Translations under genes and position numbers: made by a program
Assembly (NCBI RefSeq): GCF_020497125.1
Contig: NC_059082.1
Span: 21,069,965 to 21,133,964 of the forward strand
DNA from: Mauremys mutica
Taxonomy: Eukaryota > Chordata > Testudines > Geoemydidae
DNA length: 64,000 bases
Direction of reading: 5' to 3'
Part shown: positions 1 to 11,110 of the stretch, piece after piece
Layout of the letters: the number at the start of each line of letters is the position of its first letter
Numbering within the stretch: position 1 is the first letter of the stretch
The notes under the pieces: model-generated
What the model was told of the DNA's origin: nothing
What the model saw: the letters and a program-made list of their open reading frames with translations, nothing else
Database searches by the model: none

Positions 1-133
1 ATAAAACTGGAGACAATGAACAAACAGCATATGGAACCTCTCGGCTACAAGGTTTAGCCACATGGTGCATGAATATAATGGGTGCGGATTTAGGAAAGCT
101 ATAGAATAGATTTCTATTCCAGGAAGAAATAAC

Positions 134-204
134 GGTGAAATCCTGGCTCTGTTGAATTTAATCGTAAAATTCCCATTGACTTCAATGGGGCCAGGATTTC
201 ATCC
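134..204. repeat. palindromic MITE relic (TTGACTTCAATGGG family)
   Basis: The ends are inverted: GGTGAAATCCTGGC at the left and GCCAGGATTTCATCC at the right. The core reads CCCATTGACTTCAATGGGG. This is one of the cleaner copies of a short palindrome found throughout the window. No coding capacity and no clear target duplication. Confidence 0.6.
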
Positions 205-290
205 TAATTGTTTCAGACCAATCCAAGAATAATCATAAATATATAGCACTGGTGACTGCATTCTGCTCCACATTTCCTCCTTATTGGTCA

Positions 291-359
291 TGATCCTGTT
301 CCCACTGAAGTCAATGGCAATATTATCACTCACTTCAATGGGACAAAGATCAGGCCCAT
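291..359. repeat. palindromic MITE relic (TTGACTTCAATGGG family)
   Basis: It starts TGATCCTGTTCCCACTGAAG and ends GATCAGGCCCA, with both halves of the core (GAAGTCAATGG and CACTTCAATGGG) present. Same family as the copy at 134, with GATC/GGCC-type ends. Confidence 0.5.
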
Positions 360-393
360 AACATTTAACTATAGATTTTTGGCATGATCATTT

Positions 394-485
394 TTAGGGT
401 AGTTATGGTACTCTGGTCGGGACACGGGACAAACTCCTCAAAATCGGGACAGTCCCGATTTTATCGGGACATCTGGTCACCCCAC
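394..485. mobile_element. degenerate TIR element, GGTGACCAGATGTCCCG type
   Basis: The right end reads CGGGACATCTGGTCACCCC, and an internal palindrome (ATCGGGACAGTCCCGAT) is clear. The left end, TTAGGGTAGTTATGG, is decayed. The right end matches the better-preserved element at 19693, so I read this as an old non-autonomous DNA transposon of that group. Boundaries are approximate. Confidence 0.45.
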
Positions 486-573
486 TCACAAGAAGTCTCA
501 TTGTATAAAAGTTTGCAAGATGGGACCCCTTATGGATGAATTAAAGCTTTCACTGAGCGTCCACTGGTTTAAG

Positions 574-712
574 GCTTGATCCTACAGAGTGCAGAGCACT
601 CTGCCCCAGTCCAGCAAAGCGATTAAGCATGTGCTTAGCTTAAGCATGAGAGCGGGACCACTGACATGCTTAAAGTTAAGCATTTGCTTAAGCACTTTGG
701 TAGACTGGGGCC
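574..712. repeat. long palindromic MITE relic
   Basis: The sequence runs from GCTTGATCCTACAGAGTGCAG to ACTGGGGCC. Several internal inverted motifs occur (GCATGTGCTTAGC, GCTTAAGCATG, AGCATTTGCTTAAGC). Similar ends occur at 12743 and 45664. The element is old and its limits uncertain. Confidence 0.4.
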
Positions 713-2165
713 ACAACACCTCAGCCAAGATCAAGCCCGTTCTGTAACTGCAATGTTATTCCTGAGTTCACACACACTGTTTGCCTCCAACAACCCGAGA
801 TTTAACTTCTCAGCTTGCAAAGCTCTCACTGAAATTTATTCAGTTGATACTATCACATCAACCCAACCAAATCTCAACATGCCTCAAGTCATCAATTTTT
901 TTGGTTATTAATTGATGAAAGTCCTGCCACAGAAGTCCAGACTTCACTCTCCTTCCTTCCCCATCTGCTTCACATTATCCACTTGCCAGTTATCCATTCT
1001 GAAACTGACTCAGACACGTTTAGATTCAAAGCCACAGAACCTTTCATCAAAGTTAATGATGGTCATGGAAACAGTGCTTACATGGTCCTAGAGAACTCAG
1101 GCAAACCCACTTATTTAACCATTTACTAAAACATGTCCCTATCTGAGGACATTTTGGTTACATCCAGAATGTGGAGGAGGAGTTAATATGGAGTCATTCC
1201 CAAGAGACTACTTCCTCAAACATCAGCAAATGACTGAAAACACTTAACTAATATCAGATAGAAATGGGCTGTCCCTCTTATTTAAATTATCATGTTCAGC
1301 ATATTTAGTTTGTACAGGTTTACTGCCATTTTGTCTACTGGGAAGTCTTTATGTGAGTTAATAGTGGCTTTCACAGCTGAAAATAATACTATAATTATAT
1401 GTCAAGGGCGTCAATATTGTGTCATTTAGGTGTATTATGTTGTTACATTGTATTACAGAATGCATGAAGTTCTATGCCTAAATGATAAAATGCTGGCTCT
1501 CCTGCTTAAAAAAATATATATTTTCATGGGCCTATTGTCAGCTAAGAAAGCTATTTCTAGCTAATGCAGAGATTTTTATAATTTTTAAAAAGTCAATGAT
1601 CTAGCAATATGCTAAGAGAATAAAATCCTGCTTAGTTCAAAGTCATTTTTGCACCCTAATTGCCACTGAAGTTAGGCTGAAGTTTATACAGCTTTTCTCA
1701 GAGAATGAAAACCTGAAAATGTCTGCAATAATATACACCAAAGTAATGTCAAGAAATAAAGCACAAAATTAGATAAAATCTTTGTTCCCACTTCATTTTG
1801 ATGCATATCACTTCAAGTGTCATCTCCAATTTTCTATGAAAAAGGGCATAAATTATGGAAAACCAGCTTGTTTACATGAGATGAAAATGCGATCTTTATG
1901 AAATTCTGTTTTACTATAAGCATAATCACCTAGTAATTATTTTTATGCCTCTGATTTAGTTAAAATTGAAAAGTTAGGTAAATAATGAATAGGCACATCA
2001 TTACTTTAAACAAAAATGTCCAATGAAAAATATTTGAAGGTGAATCTAATGTAGGCAAATGTTTTGGGTGTAATTTATCTAGCATATATTGTTTGAATAT
2101 ATATTTTGGGATCAGATTTTCAAAAGAAAGCAAGGTCCTCTGATTTTCAAGTGCCCGGCTCTGGA
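713..2165. other. AT-rich single-copy sequence, nothing recognised
   Basis: No supported gene, RNA or clear repeat. Open frames are short and look random. The part around 1860-1990 is AT-rich with several TAAT/ATTA words but has no recognisable family. Confidence 0.5.
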
Positions 2166-2470
2166 GTGGGGCAGGTTTTTTTTTACCAAAACATTTTCAA
2201 TGAAAAAAATTAAAACATTCTATGAATTAGTTTGAACTTTGCCACGTTTTCTGAGGTCAAGTCTCCCCCAACATATTTTTGGAAAAAATCAGAACCTTTC
2301 CATTTCAACATTTTCTAAACAATCTTGAATATGAAACCAAATGTTTCATTTGACCCAAAACAATTTTTTCTACTTTCCTGGTTTTCCAAAAATTATGATT
2401 TTTTTTGTTTTGGCTCAATCTGAAAGGAAAATTGTTTTCAACTTTTTGGTTTGGCCACCAAAGCAAAATA
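2166..2470. repeat. degenerate A/T-rich dispersed repeat
   Basis: Runs such as ACATTTTCAATGAAAAAAAT, TTTGACCCAAAACAATTTT and TTTTGTTTTGGCTCAA match the style and wording of the better-preserved repeat at 40340-41015 (TTGACCCAAAACAAAAG there). I infer a partial, decayed copy of the same family. Boundaries are soft. Confidence 0.4.
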
Positions 2471-2544
2471 TTCGTTATTCACATGGCTCTACTTTGCACT
2501 CACAACAAGATATAGGTTACACAAAGACCTCATTTCCCTTTTAG

Positions 2545-2700
2545 GCACCAAAATAAAAGGACAACTTCTCAAAAGTGTTCAGCTCCCAGCAGCTCCTATT
2601 GTGACATTTATAACGAGATTTTGGTGCCTAAATGGGAGTTGAGCTCTTCTGAAAAATCAAGCTCTATGATAGGCCAACATTTTCAGAAAATCTTGGTCCT
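2545..2700. repeat. palindromic MITE relic (GATTTTCAAAAG...GCTCAGC type)
   Basis: Inverted segments are visible: CTTCTCAAAAGTGTTCAGCTCCCAGCAGCTCC on one side, and GGGAGTTGAGCTCTTCTGAAAAATC on the other. It is probably related to the short palindromic family but with a different core. It is decayed and bounded approximately. Confidence 0.4.
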
Positions 2701-4859
2701 ATTCCTGCATGTTCAGAAATCACCAGGTTTTATTACAGCGAGTAGAAGATATCCTGTTCCCACTATATGCTAGTAATTTTTCCATAATCTGAATCCAAAG
2801 CTTCATGTATGATTCCATTTTTAAGTCTCTGCCACAAGGCTCATTATCCAATGCAGTGTGAGTTGAGTATTTTCTCTGAGAGCAGAGGCTCCATTCTTTA
2901 ATATTAGATGGAGGAGTACTAGCCTACGGCCTTGTGTAGATCAGTTTCCTCCAAATCACTCTTACTTTCCTCCCCTTTCTGCACTATTCTCTTTGTAGCA
3001 ATTATGACCCAGGGACCTCTTGATGCCAACTAACAGAGGGCAAAGAGGGGATGCATTGGGTTTCACAGGGATCCCCTGGGTCAAGTATATGTATAATATT
3101 TCACCAAAGGGTGGCGTGTAAGGTCTCTACCAAGATCCAGTACCTTACTGGTCATTATAGTCATTGCACAGTGTATGTACACATAATATCTAAGAAGTTA
3201 CATATCTATACTGGGAATTATGTTCTTAAAGCCTTGACATTAAAAGTAGGTCACCAGGAGATGACAGGTCTTGGAAAGAGTCTGTTCAGGTATAGAGTAG
3301 AGAGAAACACACTGCTCTCTCTCCGGTCAGGTGTGTATTGTATGCATCACACTGGAGGCTTATCTGCATTGCTGAGTCTGTGGTTAATCAAGAGATTGCA
3401 AAAAAGTCACAAGAGGAGAGCTGCAGGAAAAAACAAAAACAGCAGGAGGTATCCTGTTTATGAGTAAAGACAATGAATTTGAGGGATATAACTGGGGTAT
3501 TGTAGTACCTGGAACCTTCACAGAGGAGATGAATTGTCAGCATGTTCTCTCTTATGAAAGGAAGGTCACAGCCAACCTGGCTGGAAAATGCTGCAGAAAC
3601 TTTGACTGAACTAAAAACTTTATTAAATAGAAAATTATCTTGTTAATTAAACCTAGGTATCACAGAGTACTTCTTCAGCTACCCTGCATGCCTCATGTCC
3701 TACCCTGTTTCCATGGTCCCTCAGTCACAAACATGCTTAGACTCTTTCCCTTTCACAACATGTACCTTTGTTCCTCAGTTATCCAGCAAACAGAATAGAG
3801 CACATATGACTTCTACACAGCTTCTCTCCTCTGCACAACTCTCCCCCATCCCACTTCCTGTTCCTCTCACTTATACCCTCCCAGTTACTGCCAACTGTAT
3901 CAATAGCCAAGTGATCATCACCAGGTGCTCATCATCCCCCCTCAATTACTCCCAGATGAGCCTGCAGCCTTTTCTGTGCTGCAGCAATATCAATGATCAG
4001 GGTGCTACAGCTAGCACTGTGTCATACTAGGCTTTAGAATGTGTGTTATGATTTTATTTTACTGTTTCCAAAACTTTACTCACTACATCTCAAATCTCTC
4101 TACCTTGTTCAATAAGCCTTTCCTTGTTTTCACTATACACATATCTAACTGAAGTGGGTTAAGTGGAGTGATGATCCTGAGCTGGAACTGGTAAGCTGGT
4201 GTGTACTGTTCCTTTGGGATCAGCAAATCTGTGAATTCTGTGTGGGTCCAGTGGAACAGGGGCGGTACACTCCCAGGAGGAGGGGGAAGACGGTTCTGAG
4301 GGCTTGGAGTACATCTATCATTAACCTGCAGAGAGACACCAGAGCCTGAATAGACTGAGAGGGGAGTGTTGCCCCTGTCTGGTTGTGATGTGGAGCTGAC
4401 CCCTACTAGACACAGATCAGACTTTCTCACGCTAAGGACAGATGGTAGCAAGGTGCCTCACAACTCTGGGTACTCCAAGAAGTGTCACCGCAATGCTGAA
4501 AGGGGGTAAAAGAGGGCATGAGGTGAATATGTCTGTGCAGGATGGAGCATTTACTTTCTGAACTAGCATAAGGAGCTGCTTTGGAGCACAATTGTTTTCC
4601 TTTTCCAGTTAGACACTGCTAAACCCTGTCCAGCATTGTCCTACAAGTTTGTTTTATATGATCCATCACATCTACATAACCCTCTATAAAATGATAGAGA
4701 AAAAGGCATCGGGTTTCTCAGAAGTAAGTAAGTATTTTAACATGTTTGGATCAGCTTCTCTGCTGGTATTGATTGGCACAGTCCAACTAAAGTGTATGGA
4801 GCTATGCTGGGTTAAAGCAGCACAGGAGTTGGTCTGTCATATTTATATGCAGCATTTCT
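2701..4859. other. no recognised gene; possible old repeat at 4140-4460
   Basis: The open frames at 3051-3467 (+) and 4083-4451 (-) show no domain or composition that would make them genes. The GC-richer segment 4140-4500 contains GGTTGTGATG and CACAACTCTGGGTACTCC. It resembles decayed LTR-type sequence, but I cannot place it in a family. Confidence 0.4.
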
Positions 4860-5275
4860 TTTAAGGACTATTGGAGTCCTCGCCTCCAATTGGCCCAGAT
4901 GCCAGCCTCCATCACTCAAACAAGCACTTTTGTGCTATCTCCTACATCTCTCACTCTTGGGGGAAGTTCCTCGTCTTAAAGCTACCTTATCCTCCCTCCT
5001 TAAAACTCTCCTTTGCCATGATGCCTACAAAAAACTTGACAATGGTTAGGAGGCTGATGTATTGATATTACTGCCTGTAATGCTGAGCAATATTACCATC
5101 ATAATATCAATAGTATCATAGTTTCTCCCCGCTCTGTTTGTATCCACCTGTTCTCTCTAGTCTTATACTTAGCTTGTAAGCACTTTGGGGCAGTAACTAG
5201 ATTTTTATACTGTGTTTGTACAACACACAACACAACGGGTCCCGGTCCTAGTACAAAATAAATAATAATCTGCAA
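4860..5275 (+). mobile_element. L2/CR1-like LINE 3' end (very old)
   Basis: In the + direction a decayed ORF2 C-terminal tail is visible (TTAAAACTCTCCTTTGCCATGATGCCTAC). It is followed by a 3' UTR with the phrases TTAGCTTGTAAGCACTTTGG, GGGCAGTAACTAG, TTTGTACAACA and CGGGTCCCGGTCCTAG, ending in an AATAAATAATAAT tail. From memory this matches an abundant turtle LINE 3' end of the L2/CR1 group. The reverse transcriptase core is absent, so the copy is heavily 5'-truncated. Confidence 0.6.
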
Positions 5276-6089
5276 AGTGGAAAATGATACTAAGAATTTA
5301 CTGGATTCCTGCACACTAGTTGGAGTTTGATGTACTGGACAATGATGTGTGTTGTCTCATGGGTGGCAATGTGACACTCACCGAATTATACAGCAACATT
5401 GTAAATACCTAGTGTAACAAATTCCATAGAAATTGCATGGAATAAATAAATTACCACATAAATCAAACTTATATCTACTGCAGGATTTCTTGTCAGTATA
5501 CAGACCAAAAAAGACAAAAAATTGATTGCCATTCCCTTGTTTGCAGAAAAGGATTTATCCCCCCAAATTAGAAAAGTGCATGTGCTCTGGTTTTGGAAGA
5601 GTGGTATAGTGACAAGCATATGAGCATTTGGCTGAAGATTAACAACAAAGCTCCAACTTTGCTGCGTATATTACAGAAGAATATATCTCTACTATAAAAG
5701 AATAGATGCATGCAAAAAGTGGTCCCCATTAAACATTTGCTATGTTCCTTCTTCATGTAGTTAGTTTCTGCCATATTCCCTATATACAGCATAGGGAATG
5801 CTGCAAATATTACAGAGATGTTCATTACCATACTTTGAAAAGCAATTGCAAACTGTGCAAGAGAGAGAGATTTGATATTGCCATTCAGACTTTGAGGGAC
5901 CAGGGAATTATACAGTACTCTAGGGTTTGACTTGAGTCTCTCTGCTTCCCACACAATTTAGTTATTTTTCTTATCTGCTACATATACTGTATAAATAGCA
6001 TGTATATCTCCATAAACAACAGTTGTTTATGGCTGACATTCATTAGGTACTGTATGTTAGGTCGCCAGATCACCCAGTATTATCTAGTA
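5276..6089. other. AT-rich sequence, nothing recognised
   Basis: Frames are short and overlapping on both strands with no recognisable protein content. A direct-repeat microsatellite is not evident. Confidence 0.45.
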
Positions 6090-6290
6090 TTATTTATTGG
6101 TACTGTAGTATTACCAAGAGGCTCCTACCAAGGAACTTGGCACTGTACATTCAAGTTTATATTATGGTAATGCCTAAGGACTCCATCAGGGATTGGTGCC
6201 AGACTTCCTAAACACTGTACAAACATTTCTTTAAAGAGGCAGTCCCGGCCCCAAAGAGCCTACACTCTCATCTAGCTGCTGGCTAGGAGT
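6090..6290 (+). mobile_element. ancient SINE/LINE-tail relic (GGCACTGTACA...CAAAGAGCCTACA)
   Basis: The segment holds TAATGCCTAAGGACTCCATCAGGGATTGG, CACTGTACAAACA and GGCAGTCCCGGCCCCAAAGAGCCTACACTCT. The same phrase pattern (PuCAGTCCCTGCCCCAAAGAGC) recurs at 13950-13985. I interpret it as a decayed amniote SINE related to the MIR/CORE-type copies listed below. Confidence 0.5.
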
Positions 6291-8870
6291 TACCACCACA
6301 CAGCTTAGGAAACAATTCTCTTTGCACAGGGAGCTTTGTCCTTACTGAATAACAGGGAGAGCCAGCTTTTTTAAAAAAAAAAATACTTCACCGCTTCCAA
6401 ACACCAGTTAAACACAGTGGTCACAGTTCATAGATCCCCGTAAATGTGTGCCTGCTTTTCCCCGGCAGTATCAACACTTGAAGCCGAAGGCGTTTTTAAC
6501 AGGCAGACTCTCAAAATGCTTTTAACTACTAACAAAATAGAAGAAAATTTAAACAGATGTCAAAATAAGTTTCCATTTACGAAATTCACTTCATAAGCAT
6601 AGCTTGTGAATAGCTTAATTTGAATAGCATATGGACGGCTGAGGAAAATTTCTCTCTTATGGAGGAAAATATAGAAAACATATTAGGTTTTTTTGGGGGG
6701 TTTTTTTTTTTAGAGCCATATCCAAGGATGCTATTTGCATTCTGATCTAGTGCAACTGTGGAAAGACATAACTGAATGTCAGCTAAGAAAATGAGTCTAG
6801 ATGTCTTGGAAATACTACCCAAGCAAATACTTAGAGAAAGATACGTACCACATTTAGCTTCATCAATGCAAAAAAAAATAAGGAAAACCATGAAACTTAT
6901 TCATGACAGTATCCCAGCAGCTAAGGAATATATATAAGAAGCCAGGCAGTTAGTGTAGTACAATTGTAGGAAGAGAGAAAAGAACTAACTGTGAGGACAA
7001 AAGCTTATTCAGCCTCATGATACTGTAACTCTATATATCTAATCTCAGTGCTAGTAAGAAGTAGGGGAACAGGCCCAAAGTCATTAGGGGAATACCTAAT
7101 ACTCACATGGGGCAGATTCTACCTGGCTAGTCTGTGACTTTGTAAATGGAGGAGCTTTCCCTATGCTAGATAACTCCTTGATATTCTATGACATAAGGGT
7201 AGGTCAGGACACTAGGAAAGTGCATCCTTCTTCAGGGCTCCTAATGTACTGCCAAGAAATATAGCTCAGCAAGGCAGAGCCTGGGGAAGGAGTGGTGGTG
7301 AGACTGGTGAATCCTGGACTATATGAACCAACTGGCTATTCTCCTCTACAGAGGAAGGGAGCAACTTCTATGGGGTCTACTGCAGCACTAAGCAATTCAA
7401 TATTCCTCCTCCCCACCTTGCAGCATCTCTCTCTCTCTCTCTGCATAAACTGTTTACTTAGGGTGTGCATAGAGGGAAAATTGGCCATTAGCACATCACA
7501 AGTTTCCAACAGTGAGGCCTTATAGCCAACTCTCCATGACAGCCAGAGCTATATCTAATTTGTATGTAAATGTACATAACATAATATAAAAAAACCCAAG
7601 CATGATATTTATTTGCATCAATACTGTCCTTGATAGGTGAAGAGGAATCACTTATTGGCTGAATTCACCAGCCATGAATCCAAAACATTAAGGCATTCTT
7701 CTTAGTCATGAGGGAGGAATAGGAGATTTGGATTTTTCTTAGTAGAATCAATACTCTCTACATACCAAATACAGAGCACTGGATGATGACTTGAGGACAT
7801 GTTTCAAGACTCATGAAACACATTTGGTCAGCCTGATATAATCACACATTATATAGGTCACATGGAGTAGAATTTAACCAGAACATTAAACAAAATATGA
7901 TGATTATTCAGTCGCTGGACAGAAAATACCAAGCTCATAAATAGACAGCCTCATACTTATCCCCAGGAAGCAATGATGCCCTGCTCCAGTTAGCGTCCAG
8001 ATACAGCGTAATTAGCTTTAGCTCCAGTTTACCTAATAAAGATATAACACAGTGCATTGTTTTGTGGCAAAATAGAATATTCTTGAATATACTTTAATGG
8101 AATGAAAACTCATATTGGTAATTTAGAGAAAGTAAACACTTTAGTGATCTTATACATATGTAATATTTCTTCATTTGTGTTTACTAAAAAAAATGAAAGT
8201 AAATGTTATTCTTATAAAAGAACAAAGAAATTAGCTCACAGAGGGCTTAATTATCCCTTCTTCTCCAATGGGAAACAATTCTATTGGCAGCTTGCAAGAC
8301 TGTTCTCTTGACAAATCAAGTTGTTGGCTGAGGCGTGAAGTGTTAGATTATGATCGACTCGGTGTGACATTGTGATTCATGGCTACTATATTACGGAGGG
8401 AAAAGGGGGATTTATGCTTCATATCCACTTTGAATTCATGGTGAAACAAGTGAGTCATTCTGTTCAACTTCACGAGCTCCTGTTCTATATCTTGGGACTG
8501 AACAATATTACAGGCTCAAACGTATAAGGAAGTAAGAAAGATTAAATAATGCTGTGCAATAACCTCTCTTTCCCCCCATACCTTTTAGAATCACGTGGAG
8601 AAAATGTTTCATGAACCCAACTCATAAACATGGGGGAAAGGTAGAATGGGGGGGGAGTGAAGGGAGGAGTAGGATGACAGTTCTTTACAACAGATATTTG
8701 TAATGCACAAGACGAGAGTATACTGGCTGCTTTAACCATTACTTCTTCAGATTGATATGTCTAAGGATTAAGAGAACAGCTATGTACAGTTAGCATAAAA
8801 GGCCTAAACATATGCCTAAATGCATTTACAGGCCTTAATTTTTCAAAAGCAGCCTCAAATTACTTTATTC
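6291..8870. other. AT-rich sequence, nothing recognised
   Basis: No supported gene or RNA. A (CT)n run lies near 7428-7442, and homopolymer A, T and G runs lie near 6372 and 6690. Otherwise it appears to be single-copy sequence. Confidence 0.45.
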
Positions 8871-8874
8871 CATT

Positions 8875-9046
8875 ATGAGCTTTCGTGGGTGAATACGCAC
8901 TTCTTCGGATGCAAGTCTCTTGCATCCGAAGAAGTGGGTATTCACCCACGAAAGCTCATGCTGCAAAACGTCTGTTAGTCTATAAGGTGCCACAGGATTC
9001 TTTGCTGCTTTTACGGAACCAGACTAACACGGCTACCCCTCTGATA
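8875..9046 (+). mobile_element. Penelope-like terminal fold-back with hammerhead-like motif
   Basis: A 41-nt inverted repeat (8875-8915 and 8919-8959, one mismatch, 3-nt spacer TCT) opens the element. It is followed by TGTTAGTCTATAAGGTGCCA, TTTGCTGCTTTTACGG and ACTAACACGGCTACCCCTCT. From memory this downstream text is a common reptile repeat end. The right arm contains a hammerhead-like layout on the + strand: CCGAAGA at 8926-8932, a 6-bp stem GTGGGT/ACCCAC closed by ATTC, then GAAAGC, the loop TCAT and GCT. Assignment to Penelope-like elements is inferred from their known hammerhead-bearing termini. This copy carries core changes and is probably inactive. Confidence 0.5.
8926..8963 (+). ncRNA. 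degenerate hammerhead-ribozyme-like motif
   Basis: Expected hammerhead order is CUGANGA, stem II, GAA, stem III, UH. Seen here: CCGAAGA (8926-8932, U4 changed to C), one extra A, stem II GTGGGT/ACCCAC (8934-8939 and 8944-8949), GAA (8950-8952), a 3-bp stem III AGC/GCT with loop TCAT, then G at the cleavage position where A, C or U is required. TTGC (8920-8923) and GCAA (8963-8966) could pair as stem I. The two core substitutions and the extra A argue against activity. Confidence 0.4.
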
Positions 9047-9494
9047 CTTTATTCCATTGTGCAGCCATATTTAAATGAGGATGCAAAATTAAGTGTGTCT
9101 GCAAATGCACTTGTTTATGAGCCTAACCAACTGACAGCACTCACAAATCAGACAGCTGGGGGTAACTGCAGACATGATTAAATGCTCCATCATTTAATTA
9201 TGGGCACAAAATTGCACCTGTAGTACTTGAGATTGGACTGAGGTCTGGTTAACCCTCATCACCAGAGAACCCACTACACTCAAACAAACACAAGAAACTG
9301 TCTCATACAGAATAGATGTTCCATTGCCTTCAATGGGCTTTAGATTGGGCCTTAAAAGAACATAACAATGCCAGGTCAGAGGTCACATGCCAACCCAAAC
9401 AGAATGTATTCCCCTGTAAAATGTAACTTCAATTAAAATGCATTCAAGTCTGAAGCAAAATTTAAACCCAGCTCCAAGGTCAGTTCGGAATTCA
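9047..9494. other. spacer with a weak palindromic relic
   Basis: AGATGTTCCATTGCCTTCAATGGGCTTTAGATTGGGCC (9315-9351) resembles half of the short palindromic family. The rest shows nothing recognisable. Confidence 0.35.
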
Positions 9495-11110
9495 CATAGA
9501 ATCATAGAATCTCAGGGTTGGAAGGGACCTCAGGAGGTCATCTAGTCCAACGCCCTGCTCAAAGCAGGATCAATTCCCAACTAAATCATCCCAGCCAGGG
9601 CTTTGTCAAGCCTGACCTTAAAAACCTCTAAGGAAGGAGATTCCACTACCTCCCTAGGTAACCCATTCCAGTTCTTCACCACCCTACTAGTGAAAATGTT
9701 TTTCCTAATATCCAACCTAAACCTCCCCCTCTGCAACTTGAGACCATTACTCTTTGTTCTGTCATCTTCTATCACTGAGAACAGTCTAGATCCATCCTCT
9801 TTGGAACCCCCTTTCAGGTAGTTGAAAGCAGCTATCAGATCCCCCCTCATTCTTCTCTTCTGCAGACTAAACAATCCCAGTTCCCTCAGCCTCTCCTCAT
9901 AAGTCATGTGCTCCAGCCCCCTAATCATTTTTGTTGCCCTCCGCTGGACTCTCTCCAATTTATCCACATCCTTCTTGTAGTGTGGGGCCCAAAACTGGAC
10001 ACAGTACTCCAAATGAGGCCTCACCAGTGCTGAGTAGAGGGGAATGATCACATCCCTTGATCTGCTGGAAATGCCCCTACTTATACAACCCAAAATGCCA
10101 TTAGCCTTCTTGGCAACAAGGGCACACTGTTGACTCATATTCAGCTTTTCATCCACCGTAACCCCTAGGTCCTTTTCTGCAGAACTGCTGCCCAGCCATT
10201 CGGTCCCTAGTCTGTAGCAGTGCATGGGATTCTTCCATCCTAAGTGCAGGACTCTGCACTTGTCCTTGTTGAACCTCATCATATTTCTTTTGGCCCAATC
10301 CTCTAATTTGTCTAGGTCCCTCTGTATCCTAGCCCTACCCTCCAGCGTATCAACCACTCCTCCCAGTTTAGTGTCATCTGCAAACTTGCTAAGGGTGCAG
10401 TCCACACCATCCTCCAGATCGTTAATGAAGATATTGAATAAAACCGGTCCCAGCACCGACCCTTGGGGCACTCCACTTGATACCGGCTGCCAACTAGACA
10501 TGGAACCATTGATCACTACCCATTGAGCCCGACTATCTAGCCAGTTTTCTATCCACCTTACCGTCCATTCATCCAGCCCATACTTCTTTAACTTGCTGGC
10601 AAGAATACTGTGGGAGACTGTATCAAAAGCTTTGCTAAAGTCCAGAAATAGCACATCCACTGCTTTCCCCTCATCCACAGAGCCGGTTATCTCGTCATAG
10701 AAGGCAATTAGGTTAGTCAGACATGACTTGCCCTTGGTGAATCCATGCTGACTGTTCCTGGTCACTTTCCCCTCCTTTAAGTGGTTCAGGATTGATTCCT
10801 TGAGGACCTGTTCCATGATTTTTCCAGGGACTGAGGTGAGACTGACTGGCCTGTAGTTCCCTGGATCTTCCTTCTTCCCTTTTTTAAAGATGGGCACTAC
10901 ACTAGCTTTTTTCCAGTCATCCGGGACCTCCCCCGATCGCCACAATTTTTCAAAGATAATGGCCAATGGCTCTGCAATGTCATCGGCCAACTCCTTTAGC
11001 ACCCTCGGATGCAGCGCATCCGGCCCCATGGACTTGTGCTCATCCAGCTTTCCTAAATAGCCCCGAACTACTTCTTTCTCCACAGAGAGCTGGTCACCTC
11101 CTCCCCATAC
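9495..11110 (-). mobile_element. CR1 LINE, 5'-truncated
   Basis: On the minus strand the element ends with ATTCTATGATTCTATG (9495-9510), the diagnostic CR1 3' tail. It lacks a poly-A tail, as CR1 does. Upstream lies the 3' UTR-free end of ORF2 and a continuous reverse transcriptase region up to about 11110. There homology fades; the 5' end, including the apurinic endonuclease domain and ORF1, is missing, as in most CR1 copies. No target duplication is evident, again usual for CR1. Confidence 0.93.
9581..11083 (-). CDS. CR1 ORF2 reverse transcriptase region (partial, retroelement)
   Basis: A 500-codon open frame encodes the reverse transcriptase and C-terminal region of CR1 ORF2, the enzyme that copies the element RNA at a nicked target site. 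The listed first codon (GTG) is not a true start: the frame continues upstream (DQLS precedes it), so the protein is truncated at its N terminus and lacks the endonuclease. RT motifs occur in the expected order: [17 protein letters not shown] (about residues 76-92), [13 protein letters not shown] (about 146-158), [20 protein letters not shown] (about 202-221) and the catalytic FADDTKL (about 233-239). After these comes the C-terminal [13 protein letters not shown] region. The absence of stops or frameshifts over 1.5 kb suggests a relatively young insertion. It is not a host gene. Confidence 0.93.
   Translation of the reverse strand: MEKEVVRGYLGKLDEHKSMGPDALHPRVLKELADDIAEPLAIIFEKLWRSGEVPDDWKKASVVPIFKKGKKEDPGNYRPVSLTSVPGKIMEQVLKESILNHLKEGKVTRNSQHGFTKGKSCLTNLIAFYDEITGSVDEGKAVDVLFLDFSKAFDTVSHSILASKLKKYGLDEWTVRWIENWLDSRAQWVVINGSMSSWQPVSSGVPQGSVLGPVLFNIFINDLEDGVDCTLSKFADDTKLGGVVDTLEGRARIQRDLDKLEDWAKRNMMRFNKDKCRVLHLGWKNPMHCYRLGTEWLGSSSAEKDLGVTVDEKLNMSQQCALVAKKANGILGCISRGISSRSRDVIIPLYSALVRPHLEYCVQFWAPHYKKDVDKLERVQRRATKMIRGLEHMTYEERLRELGLFSLQKRRMRGDLIAAFNYLKGGSKEDGSRLFSVIEDDRTKSNGLKLQRGRFRLDIRKNIFTSRVVKNWNGLPREVVESPSLEVFKVRLDKALAGMI

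Noticed and set aside
3051..3467. A 138-codon open frame on the + strand
   Set aside because: No recognisable domain, ordinary chance length in this composition, and no supporting splice or promoter context visible.
4083..4451. A 122-codon open frame on the minus strand
   Set aside because: No recognisable domain. The segment looks like decayed repeat sequence.
5568..5954. A possible membrane-protein open frame on the minus strand
   Set aside because: The hydrophobic runs come from AT-rich codons. There is no family resemblance and an equally long antisense frame overlaps it.
8885..9181. A 98-codon open frame on the + strand
   Set aside because: It runs through the fold-back repeat and its tail; the translation reflects the inverted repeat, not a protein family.
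9603..9821. Open frames on the + strand inside 9.6-10.5 kb
   Set aside because: They are antisense shadows of the CR1 reverse transcriptase.
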